Assembly (NCBI GenBank): GCA_965214615.1
Contig: OZ243952.1
Span: forward strand, 620,001-684,000
Length of the DNA: 64,000 nucleotides
Origin: CBDAUN01 sp965214615
GTDB lineage: Bacteria > Pseudomonadota > Gammaproteobacteria > Arenicellales > JAJDZL01
Reading direction: 5' to 3'
Shown here: positions 43,232 through 52,830 of the stretch, in pieces
How the letters are laid out: each line of letters opens with the position of its first letter
Position numbering within the stretch: position 1 is the stretch's first letter
Translations under genes and position numbers: made by a program
The notes under the pieces: model-generated
What the model was told of the DNA's origin: nothing
The model's input: only the letters and a program-made list of their open reading frames with translations
Database searches by the model: none

Positions 43232-43651
43232 ATGTCCAAATACACTCCATTGGAAAATTATCTGAAGTCCGTCAATTTCGAAAAAATTCCAATGACTTTC
43301 GATGAAATTGAAGCCATCATCGGAGATTCTCTGCCTCCGTCAGCACGCCAGCACCGACCTTGGTGGAGCAATAATCCTTCCAACAGCAGGATGACGCAGT
43401 CATGGCTTGCTGCCGGATTCAAGGCAGCCAAGGTAAAACTGGATACTGAAAGTCTGGTATTCATTAAGTTTACGCCCCAAAACGGTCCGACAAGGGTGTC
43501 TTGGCCGCAAACGTTGGATGATTCAGTCGTTCATCCAGCTTTCGGGTGCTTGCGGGGTTCCGCTGTCATAGCGGACGATACAGATTTAACTGCGCCAACT
43601 ATGAGCGAATGGTCAGCTGCTGCCTCAGACGCTAGACTGTGCAATGAATGA
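43232..43651 (+). CDS. DUF7662-type antitoxin
   Basis: A 139-residue protein. Residues 1-80 show the conserved pattern of small DUF7662 proteins: YTPLENYLKSVNFEKIPMTF, DEIEAIIGDSLPPSARQHRP, WWSNNPSNSRMTQSWLAAGF. The tail, HPAFGCLRGSAVIADDTDLT plus APTMSEW, resembles the toxin-binding ends of VapB-like antitoxins paired with PIN toxins (HPxFGxxKG...DLTxP). Its stop overlaps the start of the PIN gene by eight bases, the usual coupling of antitoxin and toxin. DNA binding is inferred only. Confidence 0.75.
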   Translation: MSKYTPLENYLKSVNFEKIPMTFDEIEAIIGDSLPPSARQHRPWWSNNPSNSRMTQSWLAAGFKAAKVKLDTESLVFIKFTPQNGPTRVSWPQTLDDSVVHPAFGCLRGSAVIADDTDLTAPTMSEWSAAASDARLCNE

Positions 43652-44057
43652 TCTTCTACTCGATACATGTGCTCTCATATGGCTGGGAACTGGTGAATCG
43701 ATTGAAGAGGCCGCGCTAAGTCAAATAAATGAGACCTACCAAAAAGGTTTCAATACTTACGTTTCTCCAATTTCAGCTTGGGAAATGGGGTCGCTCGTTT
43801 CAAAGGAACGACTGAGGTTGGACCGTCCGGTACTGGACTGGTTCGAGGTGTTTGCGAACCAGGACGGAATTACAATCGCTGCGCTTTCGCTGCGCATTCT
43901 CGTAGACTCTTCGTATCTGCCTGGAACCCCTCCGAATGATCCAGGCGATCGAATCATTATTTCAACTGCCCGTACTCTGGGCTATTCGATTGTCACACGC
44001 GACACGTCGATATTGAATTATTCCAAAGAAGGTCATGTTCATGCGATTCGCTGTTGA
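43644..44057 (+). CDS. vapC: PIN-domain RNase toxin (VapC family)
   Basis: A 137-residue PIN ribonuclease. The acidic active-site residues are in place: Asp in LLLDTCALIWL near the N-terminus, Glu in PISAWEMGSL, Asp in NDPGDRIIISTARTLG, and Asp in SIVTRDTSIL. Unlike many VapCs it uses the PISAWEMG variant typical of plasmid- and island-borne pairs. It overlaps the antitoxin gene by eight bases, and the two form one unit. The pair appears complete. Confidence 0.9.
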   Translation: MNDLLLDTCALIWLGTGESIEEAALSQINETYQKGFNTYVSPISAWEMGSLVSKERLRLDRPVLDWFEVFANQDGITIAALSLRILVDSSYLPGTPPNDPGDRIIISTARTLGYSIVTRDTSILNYSKEGHVHAIRC

Positions 44058-44346
44058 ATGGTTTGCGGAAGTCTTCCGACTCTAATCAGATAGAATGAAT
44101 TATCTGATGCGTCGCCCTTTCAGAAATATTCCGCTTCGAGATCTCGGCGGCACGCATCAGCGCAGTCGTTCGCGGCGCTGATGCGCAATGACTGCGAATT
44201 CGGCGATGACGAAACCGCATACGGACAATGATTCTCGCCTGCCGGCGAAAACAATTGCTGTATTTCGAGCGCACATACCCGCTATTTTCGTTAAAATGGG
44301 TTAGTTTTACAGCAATGCATCAACTATAGATTTTTCGAGGGGCAGC

Positions 44347-45597
44347 ATGTTCAGAAAATCGGACTCGATTCGCGACTATGACAACGAGCTTTGGGAAGCC
44401 ATTTGCAACGAAGAGCAGCGGCAGGAAGAGCACATCGAGCTCATCGCATCTGAGAATTACACCAGTCCGCGGGTATTGCAGGCTCAAGGCTCGGTTCTGA
44501 CCAATAAGTATGCCGAGGGATATCCGGCCAAGCGCTACTACGGCGGCTGCGAATTCGTCGATGTGGCCGAATCGCTGGCGATTGACCGTGCCAAGGAACT
44601 ATTCGACGCGGCGTACGTGAATGTGCAGCCGCACTCGGGCTCGCAGGCCAACTCGGCGGTTTTCATGGCGCTTCTTGAACCGCACGATACGGTTCTCGGC
44701 ATGAGTCTGGACCACGGCGGGCACCTGACGCATGGATCAAAGGTGAATTTTTCCGGCAAAATCTACAATTCCGTCCAGTACGGCGTCGACAGCGACGGCA
44801 TTGTCGACTACGATCAGGTCGAGGAACTGGCCAGCGAACACAAACCGAAGATGATCATCGCAGGCTTTTCGGCCTATTCCATGGTGATGGACTGGGATAG
44901 ATTCCGCAAGATTGCCGACAATTGCGGCGCCTACCTGTTTGTGGACATGGCGCATATCGCCGGAATCGTCGCAGCGGGCCTCTATCCCAATCCTGTGCCG
45001 ATTGCGGACGTGACCACCACAACCACGCATAAGACCTTGCGCGGACCGCGCGGCGGAATGATTCTTGCCCGTGCAAACGAGGAGGTCGAAAAGAAGCTCA
45101 ACTCCGCTGTCTTTCCAGGTGGGCAGGGCGGACCGCTAATGCACGTCATCGCGGCCAAGGCGGTTGCCTTCAAGGAAGCGCTTGAACCTGAGTTCAAGGC
45201 CTACCAGAAGCAGGTGGTCGCAAATGCCCAGGCCATGGCCGAGGTGTTTGTCGAGCGCGGCTACAAGGTCGTCTCCGGCGGTACTGAATCGCACCTTTTT
45301 CTTCTCGACCTAATCGGCAGGGACGTTACAGGCAAGGACGCTGCTGCGGCATTGGGCGATGCGAATATCACGGTGAACAAGAACACGGTGCCCGATGATC
45401 CGCGTTCTCCTTTTGTCACCAGCGGTTTGAGGATTGGCTCGCCGGCTTCGACAACCCGAGGATTCAAGGAGCAGGAAATGCGTGAGATGACAGGATGGAT
45501 ATGCGACATCCTGGATGACACGGGCAACGCCGATACGATCACGAGCGTTAAGGAAAAGGTCAGGCAGTTGTGCGTCCGCTTCCCCGTGTATCGATAG
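44347..45597 (+). CDS. glyA: Serine hydroxymethyltransferase
   Basis: Interconverts serine + THF and glycine + 5,10-methylene-THF. The 416 residues carry EEHIELIASENYTSPRVLQA near residue 30, NVQPHSGSQANSAVFMALL, and the PLP lysine in TTTTHKTLRGPRGGMILA. Length and motifs are normal. GGGGCA precedes the ATG. Here it leads the sarcosine oxidase genes (36 bases upstream of soxB), the known glyA-soxBDAG arrangement, so it probably handles glycine and methylene-THF made from sarcosine. Confidence 0.97.
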   Translation: MFRKSDSIRDYDNELWEAICNEEQRQEEHIELIASENYTSPRVLQAQGSVLTNKYAEGYPAKRYYGGCEFVDVAESLAIDRAKELFDAAYVNVQPHSGSQANSAVFMALLEPHDTVLGMSLDHGGHLTHGSKVNFSGKIYNSVQYGVDSDGIVDYDQVEELASEHKPKMIIAGFSAYSMVMDWDRFRKIADNCGAYLFVDMAHIAGIVAAGLYPNPVPIADVTTTTTHKTLRGPRGGMILARANEEVEKKLNSAVFPGGQGGPLMHVIAAKAVAFKEALEPEFKAYQKQVVANAQAMAEVFVERGYKVVSGGTESHLFLLDLIGRDVTGKDAAAALGDANITVNKNTVPDDPRSPFVTSGLRIGSPASTTRGFKEQEMREMTGWICDILDDTGNADTITSVKEKVRQLCVRFPVYR

Positions 45598-45632
45598 GGT
45601 AGATCGCCCGATTTGCTTGGGGCCGGTCGGGC

Positions 45633-46886
45633 TTGAAACAAAAGTTCTCTGTTTTCTCTCTGGCCAGGCATGCTCTTTCGGGGCATGCCGAGTGGCCCGC
45701 GATGTGGCGCCACCCGCAGCCCCGTCCGGCCTATGACGTCGTCATTGTCGGCGGCGGCGGACACGGGCTTGCGACAGCCTACTATCTGGCAGCCGAGCAC
45801 GGCATCACCAATGTTGCTGTTGTCGAAAAAGGCTGGATCGGCGGCGGAAACACCGGCCGCAATACGACGATCGTGCGCTCGAATTATCTCTGGGACGAAG
45901 CAGCGCATCTGTACGAAAAGTCGATGAAACTGTGGGAGGGTCTGTCCCGGGAGCTGAATTTCAATGTCATGTTCAGCCAGCGCGGAGTCATGAATCTGGG
46001 TCATACGCTGCAGGACATGCGCGACATCTACCGGCGCTCCAACGCAAACAGGCTGAACGGAATTGACAGCGAGATCCTTACTCCGGAGCAAATCAAGAGC
46101 AAGGTTCCGATTATGAACACCTCGGCCGACGCCCGCTATCCTGTGCTTGGCGCCTCGTTTCAGCCGCGCGGCGGTGTTGCGCGCCACGATGCGGTGGCAT
46201 GGGGGTTTGCCAGAGCGGCGGATGCGCGCGGCGTCGACATCATCCAGAACTGCGAGGTCACCGGCTTTAGCATCCAAGACGGTGCCGTCACGGCGGTTGA
46301 AACCACTCGCGGCTTGATTCGGGCAGGGAAAGTCGCAGTCGTCGCGGCCGGCCACTCGAGCGTGATCGCCCAGATGGCCGGCTTTAGAATGCCGGTCGAA
46401 AGCCATCCGCTGCAGGCCCTTGTTTCAGAGCCTGTCAAGCCGGTGCTCCATACCGTCGTGATGTCAAATGCGGTGCACGGGTATATCAGCCAGTCCGACA
46501 AGGGCGAACTTGTCATCGGCGCCGGAATCGATGCCTACAGCGGCTACGGTCAGCGCGGAAGCTTTTCGGTCATCGAAGGCAATGTCGCTGCGATCGTCGA
46601 GCTGTTTCCGATTTTTTCACGCGTGCGGATGCTGCGCCAATGGGGCGGAATTGTCGATGTATGCCCGGATGCATGCCCGATCATCGGACCGGTGCCGGTC
46701 AGGGGCATGTATTTCAATTGCGGCTGGGGAACCGGCGGATTCAAGGCGACTCCGGGTTCGGGCTGGGTGTTTGCCCATACGATTGCGCACAATCGCCCGC
46801 ATGAGCTGAACGCGCCGTTCGGCCTCGAGCGCTTTACCACCGGAGCGCTTATCGACGAGCACGGCGCCGCCGGTGTGGCGCACTGA
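45633..46886 (+). CDS. soxB: Sarcosine oxidase subunit beta
   Basis: FAD/FMN-bearing subunit of heterotetrameric sarcosine oxidase. The complex oxidises sarcosine to glycine with methylene-THF and H2O2. The 417 residues begin at a TTG (45633), because the conserved N-terminus of the family (KQKFSVFSLARHALSGHAEW) starts there and no ATG lies in the right place. The FAD site is VVIVGGGGHGLATAYYLAAE, then GWIGGGNTGRNTTIVRSNYL, where the histidine/asparagine loop binds flavin. QWGGIVDVCPDACPIIGPVP and YFNCGWGTGGFKATPGSG close the family pattern. Expression level may be reduced by the TTG. Confidence 0.95.
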   Translation: MKQKFSVFSLARHALSGHAEWPAMWRHPQPRPAYDVVIVGGGGHGLATAYYLAAEHGITNVAVVEKGWIGGGNTGRNTTIVRSNYLWDEAAHLYEKSMKLWEGLSRELNFNVMFSQRGVMNLGHTLQDMRDIYRRSNANRLNGIDSEILTPEQIKSKVPIMNTSADARYPVLGASFQPRGGVARHDAVAWGFARAADARGVDIIQNCEVTGFSIQDGAVTAVETTRGLIRAGKVAVVAAGHSSVIAQMAGFRMPVESHPLQALVSEPVKPVLHTVVMSNAVHGYISQSDKGELVIGAGIDAYSGYGQRGSFSVIEGNVAAIVELFPIFSRVRMLRQWGGIVDVCPDACPIIGPVPVRGMYFNCGWGTGGFKATPGSGWVFAHTIAHNRPHELNAPFGLERFTTGALIDEHGAAGVAH

Positions 46887-46911
46887 CGCAAGATTCCAGG
46901 GAGTTGCGAGC

Positions 46912-47184
46912 ATGCTGATCATCGAGTGCCCATGGTGCGGTCCGCGAGACCAGGACGAGTTTTCATACGGCGGCGAAGCGCATATCGTGCGGCCGGAAAA
47001 TCCGCAGAAACTGTCCGATGCCGAGTGGGCGGACTACCTGTTTATGCGTACAAACACCAAAGGCGTTCACGCCGAGCAATGGTGCCATAGCGCCGGCTGC
47101 GGGCGCTGGTTCAACGCATTGCGCGACACCGTCACCTACAAGTTCCTGCGCTATTACAAGCCTGGCGAGACGGCGGAGCACTGA
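46912..47184 (+). CDS. soxD: Sarcosine oxidase subunit delta
   Basis: Small zinc-binding subunit. The 90 residues have MLIIECPWCGPRDQDEFSYG (CxxCGxRDxxEF motif) and EQWCHSAGCGRWFNALRDTV, which supply the zinc cysteines and histidine. The ATG at 46912 has CAGGGAG nine bases upstream. It lies 25 bases after soxB and 6 before soxA. Confidence 0.96.
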   Translation: MLIIECPWCGPRDQDEFSYGGEAHIVRPENPQKLSDAEWADYLFMRTNTKGVHAEQWCHSAGCGRWFNALRDTVTYKFLRYYKPGETAEH

Positions 47185-47190
47185 TTTGCG

Positions 47191-50100
47191 ATGACTCAGC
47201 CTTGCAGACTCGCGAGTGGCGGCCGAATCGACCGCAGCCGGAAGGTTTCGTTCAGGTTCAACAAGAAGCTGTACACCGGTTTTCGCGGCGATACCGTGGC
47301 GTCCGCGCTTTTGGCCAACAATGTGAATCTCGTTGCACGAAGCTTCAAGTACCACCGCCCGCGCGGCATCATCGGCGCCGGAGCGGAAGAAGCGAATGCG
47401 ATTTTGCAATTTGGCGACGGTGCGCGTTCTGTCGCGAATCTTCGCGCCACCCAGACCGAACTGCGCGAAGGCCTGACAGCGTCAAGCGTCAACTGCTGGC
47501 CAAGCGTCGAGTTCGACATGGGTTCGGCCTTCGGGTTTCTTTCCGCGCTTCTGCCCGCAGGGTTCTACTACAAGACCTTCATGGCACCAGGCAAGCTGTG
47601 GCCGTACTACGAACGGGCGATCCGGCGCATGGCGGGTTTCGGAGCAGTCGCCGGCGAACCCGACCCTGACAGATACGACAAGCTGAACGCGTGGTGCGAT
47701 GTCCTGGTCGCAGGAGGCGGACCGTGCGGCATTGCCGCAGCGCTAGGTGCGGCGCGAAGCGGTGCGCGCGTCATCATCGCCGACGAGCAGAACGAACTGG
47801 GCGGCAGCCTCCTTGGAGCGGCCCCGGACCGCGATTGTGCCTGGGTGTGGCAGGCATTGTCCGAGCTTGACCGGAACCCGAACGTGCGGGTGCTGGCGCG
47901 CTGCACGGTTGCAGGCTATTTCGATTGCAATTTCGCGGTGCTAAACGAGCGGGTGACGGACCATCTGGCCGATTCGCCGGCCGCTTGCGCCAGAGAGCGC
48001 CTTTGGCGCGTTCGCGCAAAGCATGTGGTGCTCGCAACAGGCGCAATTGAACGCCCGCCCGTTTTCGCCGGCAACGACTTGCCGGGCATCATGCTGGCTT
48101 CCGCCGTATCGACCTACATCAACCGCTACGCGGTGAAGCCCGGAGATACCGCCGTGGTATTCACAAACAACTCCGGTGCGTATCGCACGGCGTTGGATCT
48201 GCACAACGCAGGGGTCGACGTTGCAGCCGTTGTCGATGCTCGGCCCGCGCCGAAGGGCGCCGGCATCGCAAAGGTGATGGAATGCGGCATCAATGTACTT
48301 TTCGGATCTGCTGTCGTGCGTGCGTCGGGATCGCGGCGCATTACCCGGGCCGATGTAATGCGCCTGTCCGGCGATGGCGCTTCGGTACGCGGCGAAATTT
48401 CAATCAAGTGCGATCTGCTCGCGGTGTCCGGGGGCTGGAGTCCGGCGGTCCATTTGCATGCCCAGTCGGGCGGCAAGCCGGTGTTTGATGAATCCTTGGC
48501 CTGCTTCGTCCCGGGCGAGGCTGTGCAGGACCAGACATCGGCAGGCGCGGCAAACGGGCAGTTCGCGCTGGACGAAGCAGTGCGCAGCGGCTATCGCGCG
48601 GGCATCGGCGCAGCTGCGAAAGCAGGGTGCGCCCGATCGGCTGAAGATCGGAACCCGATCCCTGTCGATCCCGATGAGCCTTACGACATCCGTGCGCTTT
48701 GGCTGGTGCCTTCGCATGGTGCAAGCAGGCGTGCCAAGAAGTTCGTGGACTTCCAGAACGACACGATCGCCGACGACATCCGCCTTGCCGCTCAGGAAGG
48801 CTACCGGTCGATAGAGCTGGTCAAGCGCTACACCGCTTTGGGATTCGGAACCGATCAGGGCAAGATGGGCAATGTGAACGGCATGGCAATTCTGTCAAAG
48901 GAGTTGGATCAGGATATTGCCCGCACCGGCACAACGACGTTTCGGCCGATGTACACGCCGGTGACGTTCGGCGCGATTGCAGCCAGGGATCTGGGCGCCG
49001 AACTGTTTGACCCGGTTCGCAAGACCGCGATGCATCAATGGCATGTGCGCCACGGGGCGCAGTTTGAAAACGTGGGGCAGTGGAAGCGGCCGCGGTACTA
49101 CCCCGGATCAGGAGAATCGATGCGTCAGGCGGTCGACCGCGAATGTCTGGCCGCCCGAAACCAGGTCGCGATGCTTGATGCGTCGACGCTGGGCAAGATC
49201 GAAGTCCACGGACCTGATGCGCTGGAGTTTCTGAATCGCATCTACACTGTTTCGCTGAACCGGCTGACCGACGGTTCATGCCGCTACGGCTTCATGCTGG
49301 GCGAAGACGGCATGGTCATGGATGACGGCATCGTCGCAAAGATAAAGGATGGCCACTACTACCTGACGACAACCACGGGCGGAGCGGCGCACGTGCTTTC
49401 GTGGCTGGAGCGCTGGCATCAGACCGAATGGCCGTCGCTGAAGGTGTACCTGACCTCGGTCACCGATCAATGGGCGGTGGTTTCGATTTCCGGACCCAGA
49501 TCCCGGGACGTGCTGGGCAAGCTGGTTTCCGACCGCGCGACGCTCGACAGCGGCGACTTTGCGTTTATGACGTTCAAGGAATGCTCCGTCGCCGGCGTCG
49601 ACGCTCGGGTGTTCAGAGTGAGCTTCAGCGGCGAACTAGGGTTCGAAGTCAATGTTCCTGCCAACTGCGGTGCGCATGTCTGGGAGCAGATCTATGAGGC
49701 GGGAAGCGAGTTCGGGATTACTCCGTACGGTACCGAAAGCATGCATGTGCTTCGAGCGGAAAAGGGCTTCATCATCGTCGGGCAGGACACCGACGGCTCG
49801 GTGACGCCGCCCGATCTGGGCATGGATTGGATACTGGCAAGGAATAAGGACTTCATCGGGAAAAGATCTCTTGACCGTACGGACTGCCAGCGCCCGGACC
49901 GAAAGCAGCTTGTCGGATTGGCGACCGATGACCCGAATCAGATACTGCCTGAAGGAGTGCAGCTGATTGAACAGCGCTCGGCGCAGCGGCCGCTGGCGAT
50001 GATCGGGCACGTGACTTCAAGCTACTGGAGTGAAAACTTGCAGCGATCCATCGCGCTCGCCGTAGTCAAAGGCGGGCGGAGCCGCATGGGCAGCCGAATT

Positions 50101-50193
50101 TACGCATCGACGATGACTGACGAGGCGGTGCCGGCGGTCGTATGCTCTGCGGTATTTTATGATCCGCAAGGGGCGCGTCAGAATGTCGAATGA
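47191..50193 (+). CDS. soxA: Sarcosine oxidase subunit alpha
   Basis: Largest subunit. The 1000 residues contain an N-terminal 2Fe-2S-like fold (FRFNKKLYTGFRGDTVASAL), an NAD-binding dinucleotide fold (VLVAGGGPCGIAAALGAARS near residue 170), and a C-terminal GcvT-like folate domain (from about 600) that receives the methylene group. The folate domain shows DRECLAARNQVAMLDASTLG, LNRIYTVSLNRLTDGSCRYG and VSFSGELGFEVNVPANCGAH. The length is normal (about 970-1010). Its last codons overlap soxG. Confidence 0.97.
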   Translation: MTQPCRLASGGRIDRSRKVSFRFNKKLYTGFRGDTVASALLANNVNLVARSFKYHRPRGIIGAGAEEANAILQFGDGARSVANLRATQTELREGLTASSVNCWPSVEFDMGSAFGFLSALLPAGFYYKTFMAPGKLWPYYERAIRRMAGFGAVAGEPDPDRYDKLNAWCDVLVAGGGPCGIAAALGAARSGARVIIADEQNELGGSLLGAAPDRDCAWVWQALSELDRNPNVRVLARCTVAGYFDCNFAVLNERVTDHLADSPAACARERLWRVRAKHVVLATGAIERPPVFAGNDLPGIMLASAVSTYINRYAVKPGDTAVVFTNNSGAYRTALDLHNAGVDVAAVVDARPAPKGAGIAKVMECGINVLFGSAVVRASGSRRITRADVMRLSGDGASVRGEISIKCDLLAVSGGWSPAVHLHAQSGGKPVFDESLACFVPGEAVQDQTSAGAANGQFALDEAVRSGYRAGIGAAAKAGCARSAEDRNPIPVDPDEPYDIRALWLVPSHGASRRAKKFVDFQNDTIADDIRLAAQEGYRSIELVKRYTALGFGTDQGKMGNVNGMAILSKELDQDIARTGTTTFRPMYTPVTFGAIAARDLGAELFDPVRKTAMHQWHVRHGAQFENVGQWKRPRYYPGSGESMRQAVDRECLAARNQVAMLDASTLGKIEVHGPDALEFLNRIYTVSLNRLTDGSCRYGFMLGEDGMVMDDGIVAKIKDGHYYLTTTTGGAAHVLSWLERWHQTEWPSLKVYLTSVTDQWAVVSISGPRSRDVLGKLVSDRATLDSGDFAFMTFKECSVAGVDARVFRVSFSGELGFEVNVPANCGAHVWEQIYEAGSEFGITPYGTESMHVLRAEKGFIIVGQDTDGSVTPPDLGMDWILARNKDFIGKRSLDRTDCQRPDRKQLVGLATDDPNQILPEGVQLIEQRSAQRPLAMIGHVTSSYWSENLQRSIALAVVKGGRSRMGSRIYASTMTDEAVPAVVCSAVFYDPQGARQNVE

Positions 50194-50800
50194 GATCAGT
50201 TTCCAGTCTCCGCTTGTCGAATTCGTCGCCGGAGCCAATGCGCCGACGCTGAGCTGCGACGGAGTCGAGGTCCGCGAGAATCGGTTCAACTGCTACTTCA
50301 ATCTTAGGCTGCAGTCTGATTTGCGGGGATCGTTTTCGTCAAAATTCCAGTGCGCACTGCCGGTCGAACCGAACACGGTTGCCGAAAGGGGTGACATGAC
50401 GTGCCTGTGGCTGCGGGACGATGAATGGCTGCTGATTGCCCCGAATGGCCGGCACCGGCAGATTGCCGAGGGTTTGGAAAGTCTGTGCAGCGGCAAATTT
50501 GCAGCCTGGACCGATCAGACAAGCGGATTCACATCGCTGAGCATTGAAGGAGGAAAATCTGTCGACTTGCTGAGCCGCGGAATCGTATTTGATCCTGACC
50601 CGAACAATCTAAGGCCGTCGCACTGTGTGCAGACGATGCTTGGGAAAACACGGGTCGCCGTGATCAATCGCACCGAGGGCGCCAGCATTGCCTACGAATT
50701 GATTGTGCGAAGGAGCTTTTCGGACTATCTATGGCGCTGGCTGTCTGACAAGATGAGCGAAGCCTACTTCTGCGCACCCGCATCTGCAATTGAAAAATAA
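50183..50800 (+). CDS. soxG: Sarcosine oxidase subunit gamma
   Basis: A 205-residue GcvT-related subunit. It has a typical middle, GDMTCLWLRDDEWLLIAPNG, and GIVFDPDPNNLRPSHCVQTM followed by LGKTRVAVINR, patterns of the SoxG family. It overlaps soxA by 11 bases. ATG 50183 is preferred over 50159 because AAGGGGCG stands nine bases upstream. This completes a BDAG cluster in standard order. Confidence 0.9.
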   Translation: MSNEISFQSPLVEFVAGANAPTLSCDGVEVRENRFNCYFNLRLQSDLRGSFSSKFQCALPVEPNTVAERGDMTCLWLRDDEWLLIAPNGRHRQIAEGLESLCSGKFAAWTDQTSGFTSLSIEGGKSVDLLSRGIVFDPDPNNLRPSHCVQTMLGKTRVAVINRTEGASIAYELIVRRSFSDYLWRWLSDKMSEAYFCAPASAIEK

Positions 50801-50894
50801 CTGAGACCGTCTGGCGCGCGGTTGCTTCGGATCATTCAACTCGCCTCCTTGAACCGGTCGCCCTGAATCTGCCGACTGGCATTTTCCTGAGGGT

Positions 50895-51779
50895 TCAGCC
50901 TGTGTTCGCGCGTCCCAGTATCTGCGGAATCCTGTCTTCCCAGCCGATCGCCATGATGTGGACGCCGCCGGCCAAGGTTCTGAGGTCTTTGACAATGCCG
51001 GAGGCAATGGCGACGCTGGCATCGGCGATGCGCTCGGAGTCATTGCCGCAGTCGGAGATTTTCTGAATTAGCGCGTCGGGAACAGTGATTCCCGGCACCC
51101 GGGTGTTCATGTATTCGGCCATCTTGACCGATTTGATCGGGATAACGCCTGCAATCAGAGGCACCCCGACGGTGCCCGCCTTTGCCAGGAACTGTTCGAA
51201 CTCGGATGCGTCGAAGACCGCCTGAGTTTGCAGGAATCTTGCGCCCGCGTCGATTTTGCGATGCATGTTGTCGATTTCTTCGTCCAGACGGGGCGATCCG
51301 GGATTGACTACGGCGCCGACGCAGAAGCTTGGCGCGCCGTCGAGCCTGTTGCCGGTGAAGTCCGTACCGGACTGAAGACTGCCTGCGATATTGAGCAATT
51401 GCGATGCGAATAGATCGAATACCGGCTTGGCATCGGGATGATCGCCGTTTTTCGGCGGATCGCCTCCCATGAATACAAGATTCGGAATTCCAAGTGCCGC
51501 AGCACCGAGCATGCCGGCCTGAATCGCGATTCGATTCTTGTCGCGAGTGGTCATCTGCACGATCGGCTCGATGCCTCGGTCCATCAGCAGGTGTCCGACA
51601 GCGGTCGGGTCCGTCGCCATCCGCGCAGCGTGCGAATCGGTCAAATTGAACGCGTGGACCAGGTGCTTCAGCGACTGCGCCTTGGTGAACAAAGGCTCGA
51701 GATTGATTCCTTTCGGAGGAGTCAGTTCGCAGGTAGTGATAAATTCGCCCGAAGCGATGGCTTCGCTAAGTCGTGGCAT
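50895..51779 (-). CDS. metF: Methylenetetrahydrofolate reductase-like protein
   Basis: A 294-residue TIM-barrel flavoprotein family member expected to reduce 5,10-methylene-THF to 5-methyl-THF. Visible are GEFITTCELTPPKGINLEPL (family E-x-x-P-P-K-G start), VHAFNLTDSHAARMATDPTA, LMDRGIEPIVQMTTRDKNRI (T-R-D), and LGIPNLVFMGGDPPKNGDHP (the GGDPP motif). Later ARFLQTQAVFDASEFEQFLA and GVPLIAGVIPI follow the family. It resembles the alternative MTHFR group found beside methyltransferase genes rather than E. coli MetF, and lacks extra domains. It runs convergent to soxG, so it could draw methylene-THF made by sarcosine oxidase. Confidence 0.82.
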   Translation of the reverse strand: MPRLSEAIASGEFITTCELTPPKGINLEPLFTKAQSLKHLVHAFNLTDSHAARMATDPTAVGHLLMDRGIEPIVQMTTRDKNRIAIQAGMLGAAALGIPNLVFMGGDPPKNGDHPDAKPVFDLFASQLLNIAGSLQSGTDFTGNRLDGAPSFCVGAVVNPGSPRLDEEIDNMHRKIDAGARFLQTQAVFDASEFEQFLAKAGTVGVPLIAGVIPIKSVKMAEYMNTRVPGITVPDALIQKISDCGNDSERIADASVAIASGIVKDLRTLAGGVHIMAIGWEDRIPQILGRANTG

Positions 51780-52050
51780 TGCGGCAACTCTGAGTGACAG
51801 TAAGTGGTATCAGGCAAATCCGCATCGGATTTTCGGATGCCCATTGTATACAACAAATGCCCAGCGATTCGGTCGTTGAATCAGTCGTGTCTGTGTTGAC
51901 GTTGTGCCGGCTGCTTCGCCTTGCTTGCCGATAATGCCTGCGCACGGGCGCAAAACATTCCCGATTTTCGATTTGCCGGTGTGCCCAATCGTATATTCTG
52001 CGCCATGGCGGCGCACTGCGCCGGCTTAATTGAAGCGCACGGGAAGGGCT

Positions 52051-52830
52051 ATGGCTTACGATCGGTTGTTTATTGCAGGGCTTGAATGGCTCTGGGGCAA
52101 GGGATTCCTGTCGCCCGGCGGCGCCGACGAGGTTTCGGAAATCCTTCGCGCCACCGACCTGACCGGCAAGACTGTTCTGGATATCGGGTGCGGCATAGGA
52201 GGCATTGATCAGCTTCTGGTTGCGCAGCACGGCGCACGCAAAGTGGTCGGAATCGATGTCGAATTCGAACTGATCCAGCGCGCTATTGCCGACGCGCGAG
52301 AATCCGGCCTCGAAAGCCGCATCGAGTACATCGCTGTTGCCGAGGGGCCGTTGAATTTTAGCGGCAGCAGATTCGATATCGTGTTCTCCAAGGATTCGAT
52401 CGTGCATGTCAAGGACAAGCCGGCACTTTTTCGCGAAGTGTTCCGCGTGCTGCGCGGCGGCGGCGTTTTCGTCGGCAGCGACTGGCTCACCGGCGAGGAC
52501 TTAGATGAAACGCCGGCGATGCGCGAGTGGCTTGAGATCATCGGGCTGGAATTCGCCCTGTCGCATTCATCGCTGCTTCATTCGCAACTTCTCGAAGCAG
52601 GGTTTGAGGACGTACGGTTGCGCGACCGCAATCGGTGGTATCGCCAGGCTGTGCGCGACGAAATTGCACGCATCAACGGTGCCGGCAGAACAGCGTTCGA
52701 AGCGGTCGTCGGCGTTGAGCGCGCTGAACATCGCTTCAAGAGCTCAAGCGCAAAGTGCAAGGTTGTCGATGAGGGCGGCCTTCGTCCCACGCACTTTAGA
52801 GCGATCAAGCCGGCCGCCCGGGATTGCTAG
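52051..52830 (+). CDS. Phosphoethanolamine/glycine-type SAM-dependent N-methyltransferase
   Basis: A 259-residue class I methyltransferase. The SAM motif I is VLDIGCGIGGIDQLLVAQHG, followed by acidic post-I VVGIDVEFELI. The segment FDIVFSKDSIVHVKDKPALF closely follows phosphoethanolamine N-methyltransferases (SRDTILHIxDKPALF), as does the N-terminal WLWGKGFLSPGGADE (usually YEWVFGxGFLSxGG). Substrate could be phosphoethanolamine, or dimethylglycine/sarcosine given the sarcosine oxidase genes nearby; sequence alone does not choose. ATG 52051 is used (GGAAGG five bases before); a TTG at 52030 is in frame. It is divergent from the MTHFR gene. Confidence 0.82.
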   Translation: MAYDRLFIAGLEWLWGKGFLSPGGADEVSEILRATDLTGKTVLDIGCGIGGIDQLLVAQHGARKVVGIDVEFELIQRAIADARESGLESRIEYIAVAEGPLNFSGSRFDIVFSKDSIVHVKDKPALFREVFRVLRGGGVFVGSDWLTGEDLDETPAMREWLEIIGLEFALSHSSLLHSQLLEAGFEDVRLRDRNRWYRQAVRDEIARINGAGRTAFEAVVGVERAEHRFKSSSAKCKVVDEGGLRPTHFRAIKPAARDC

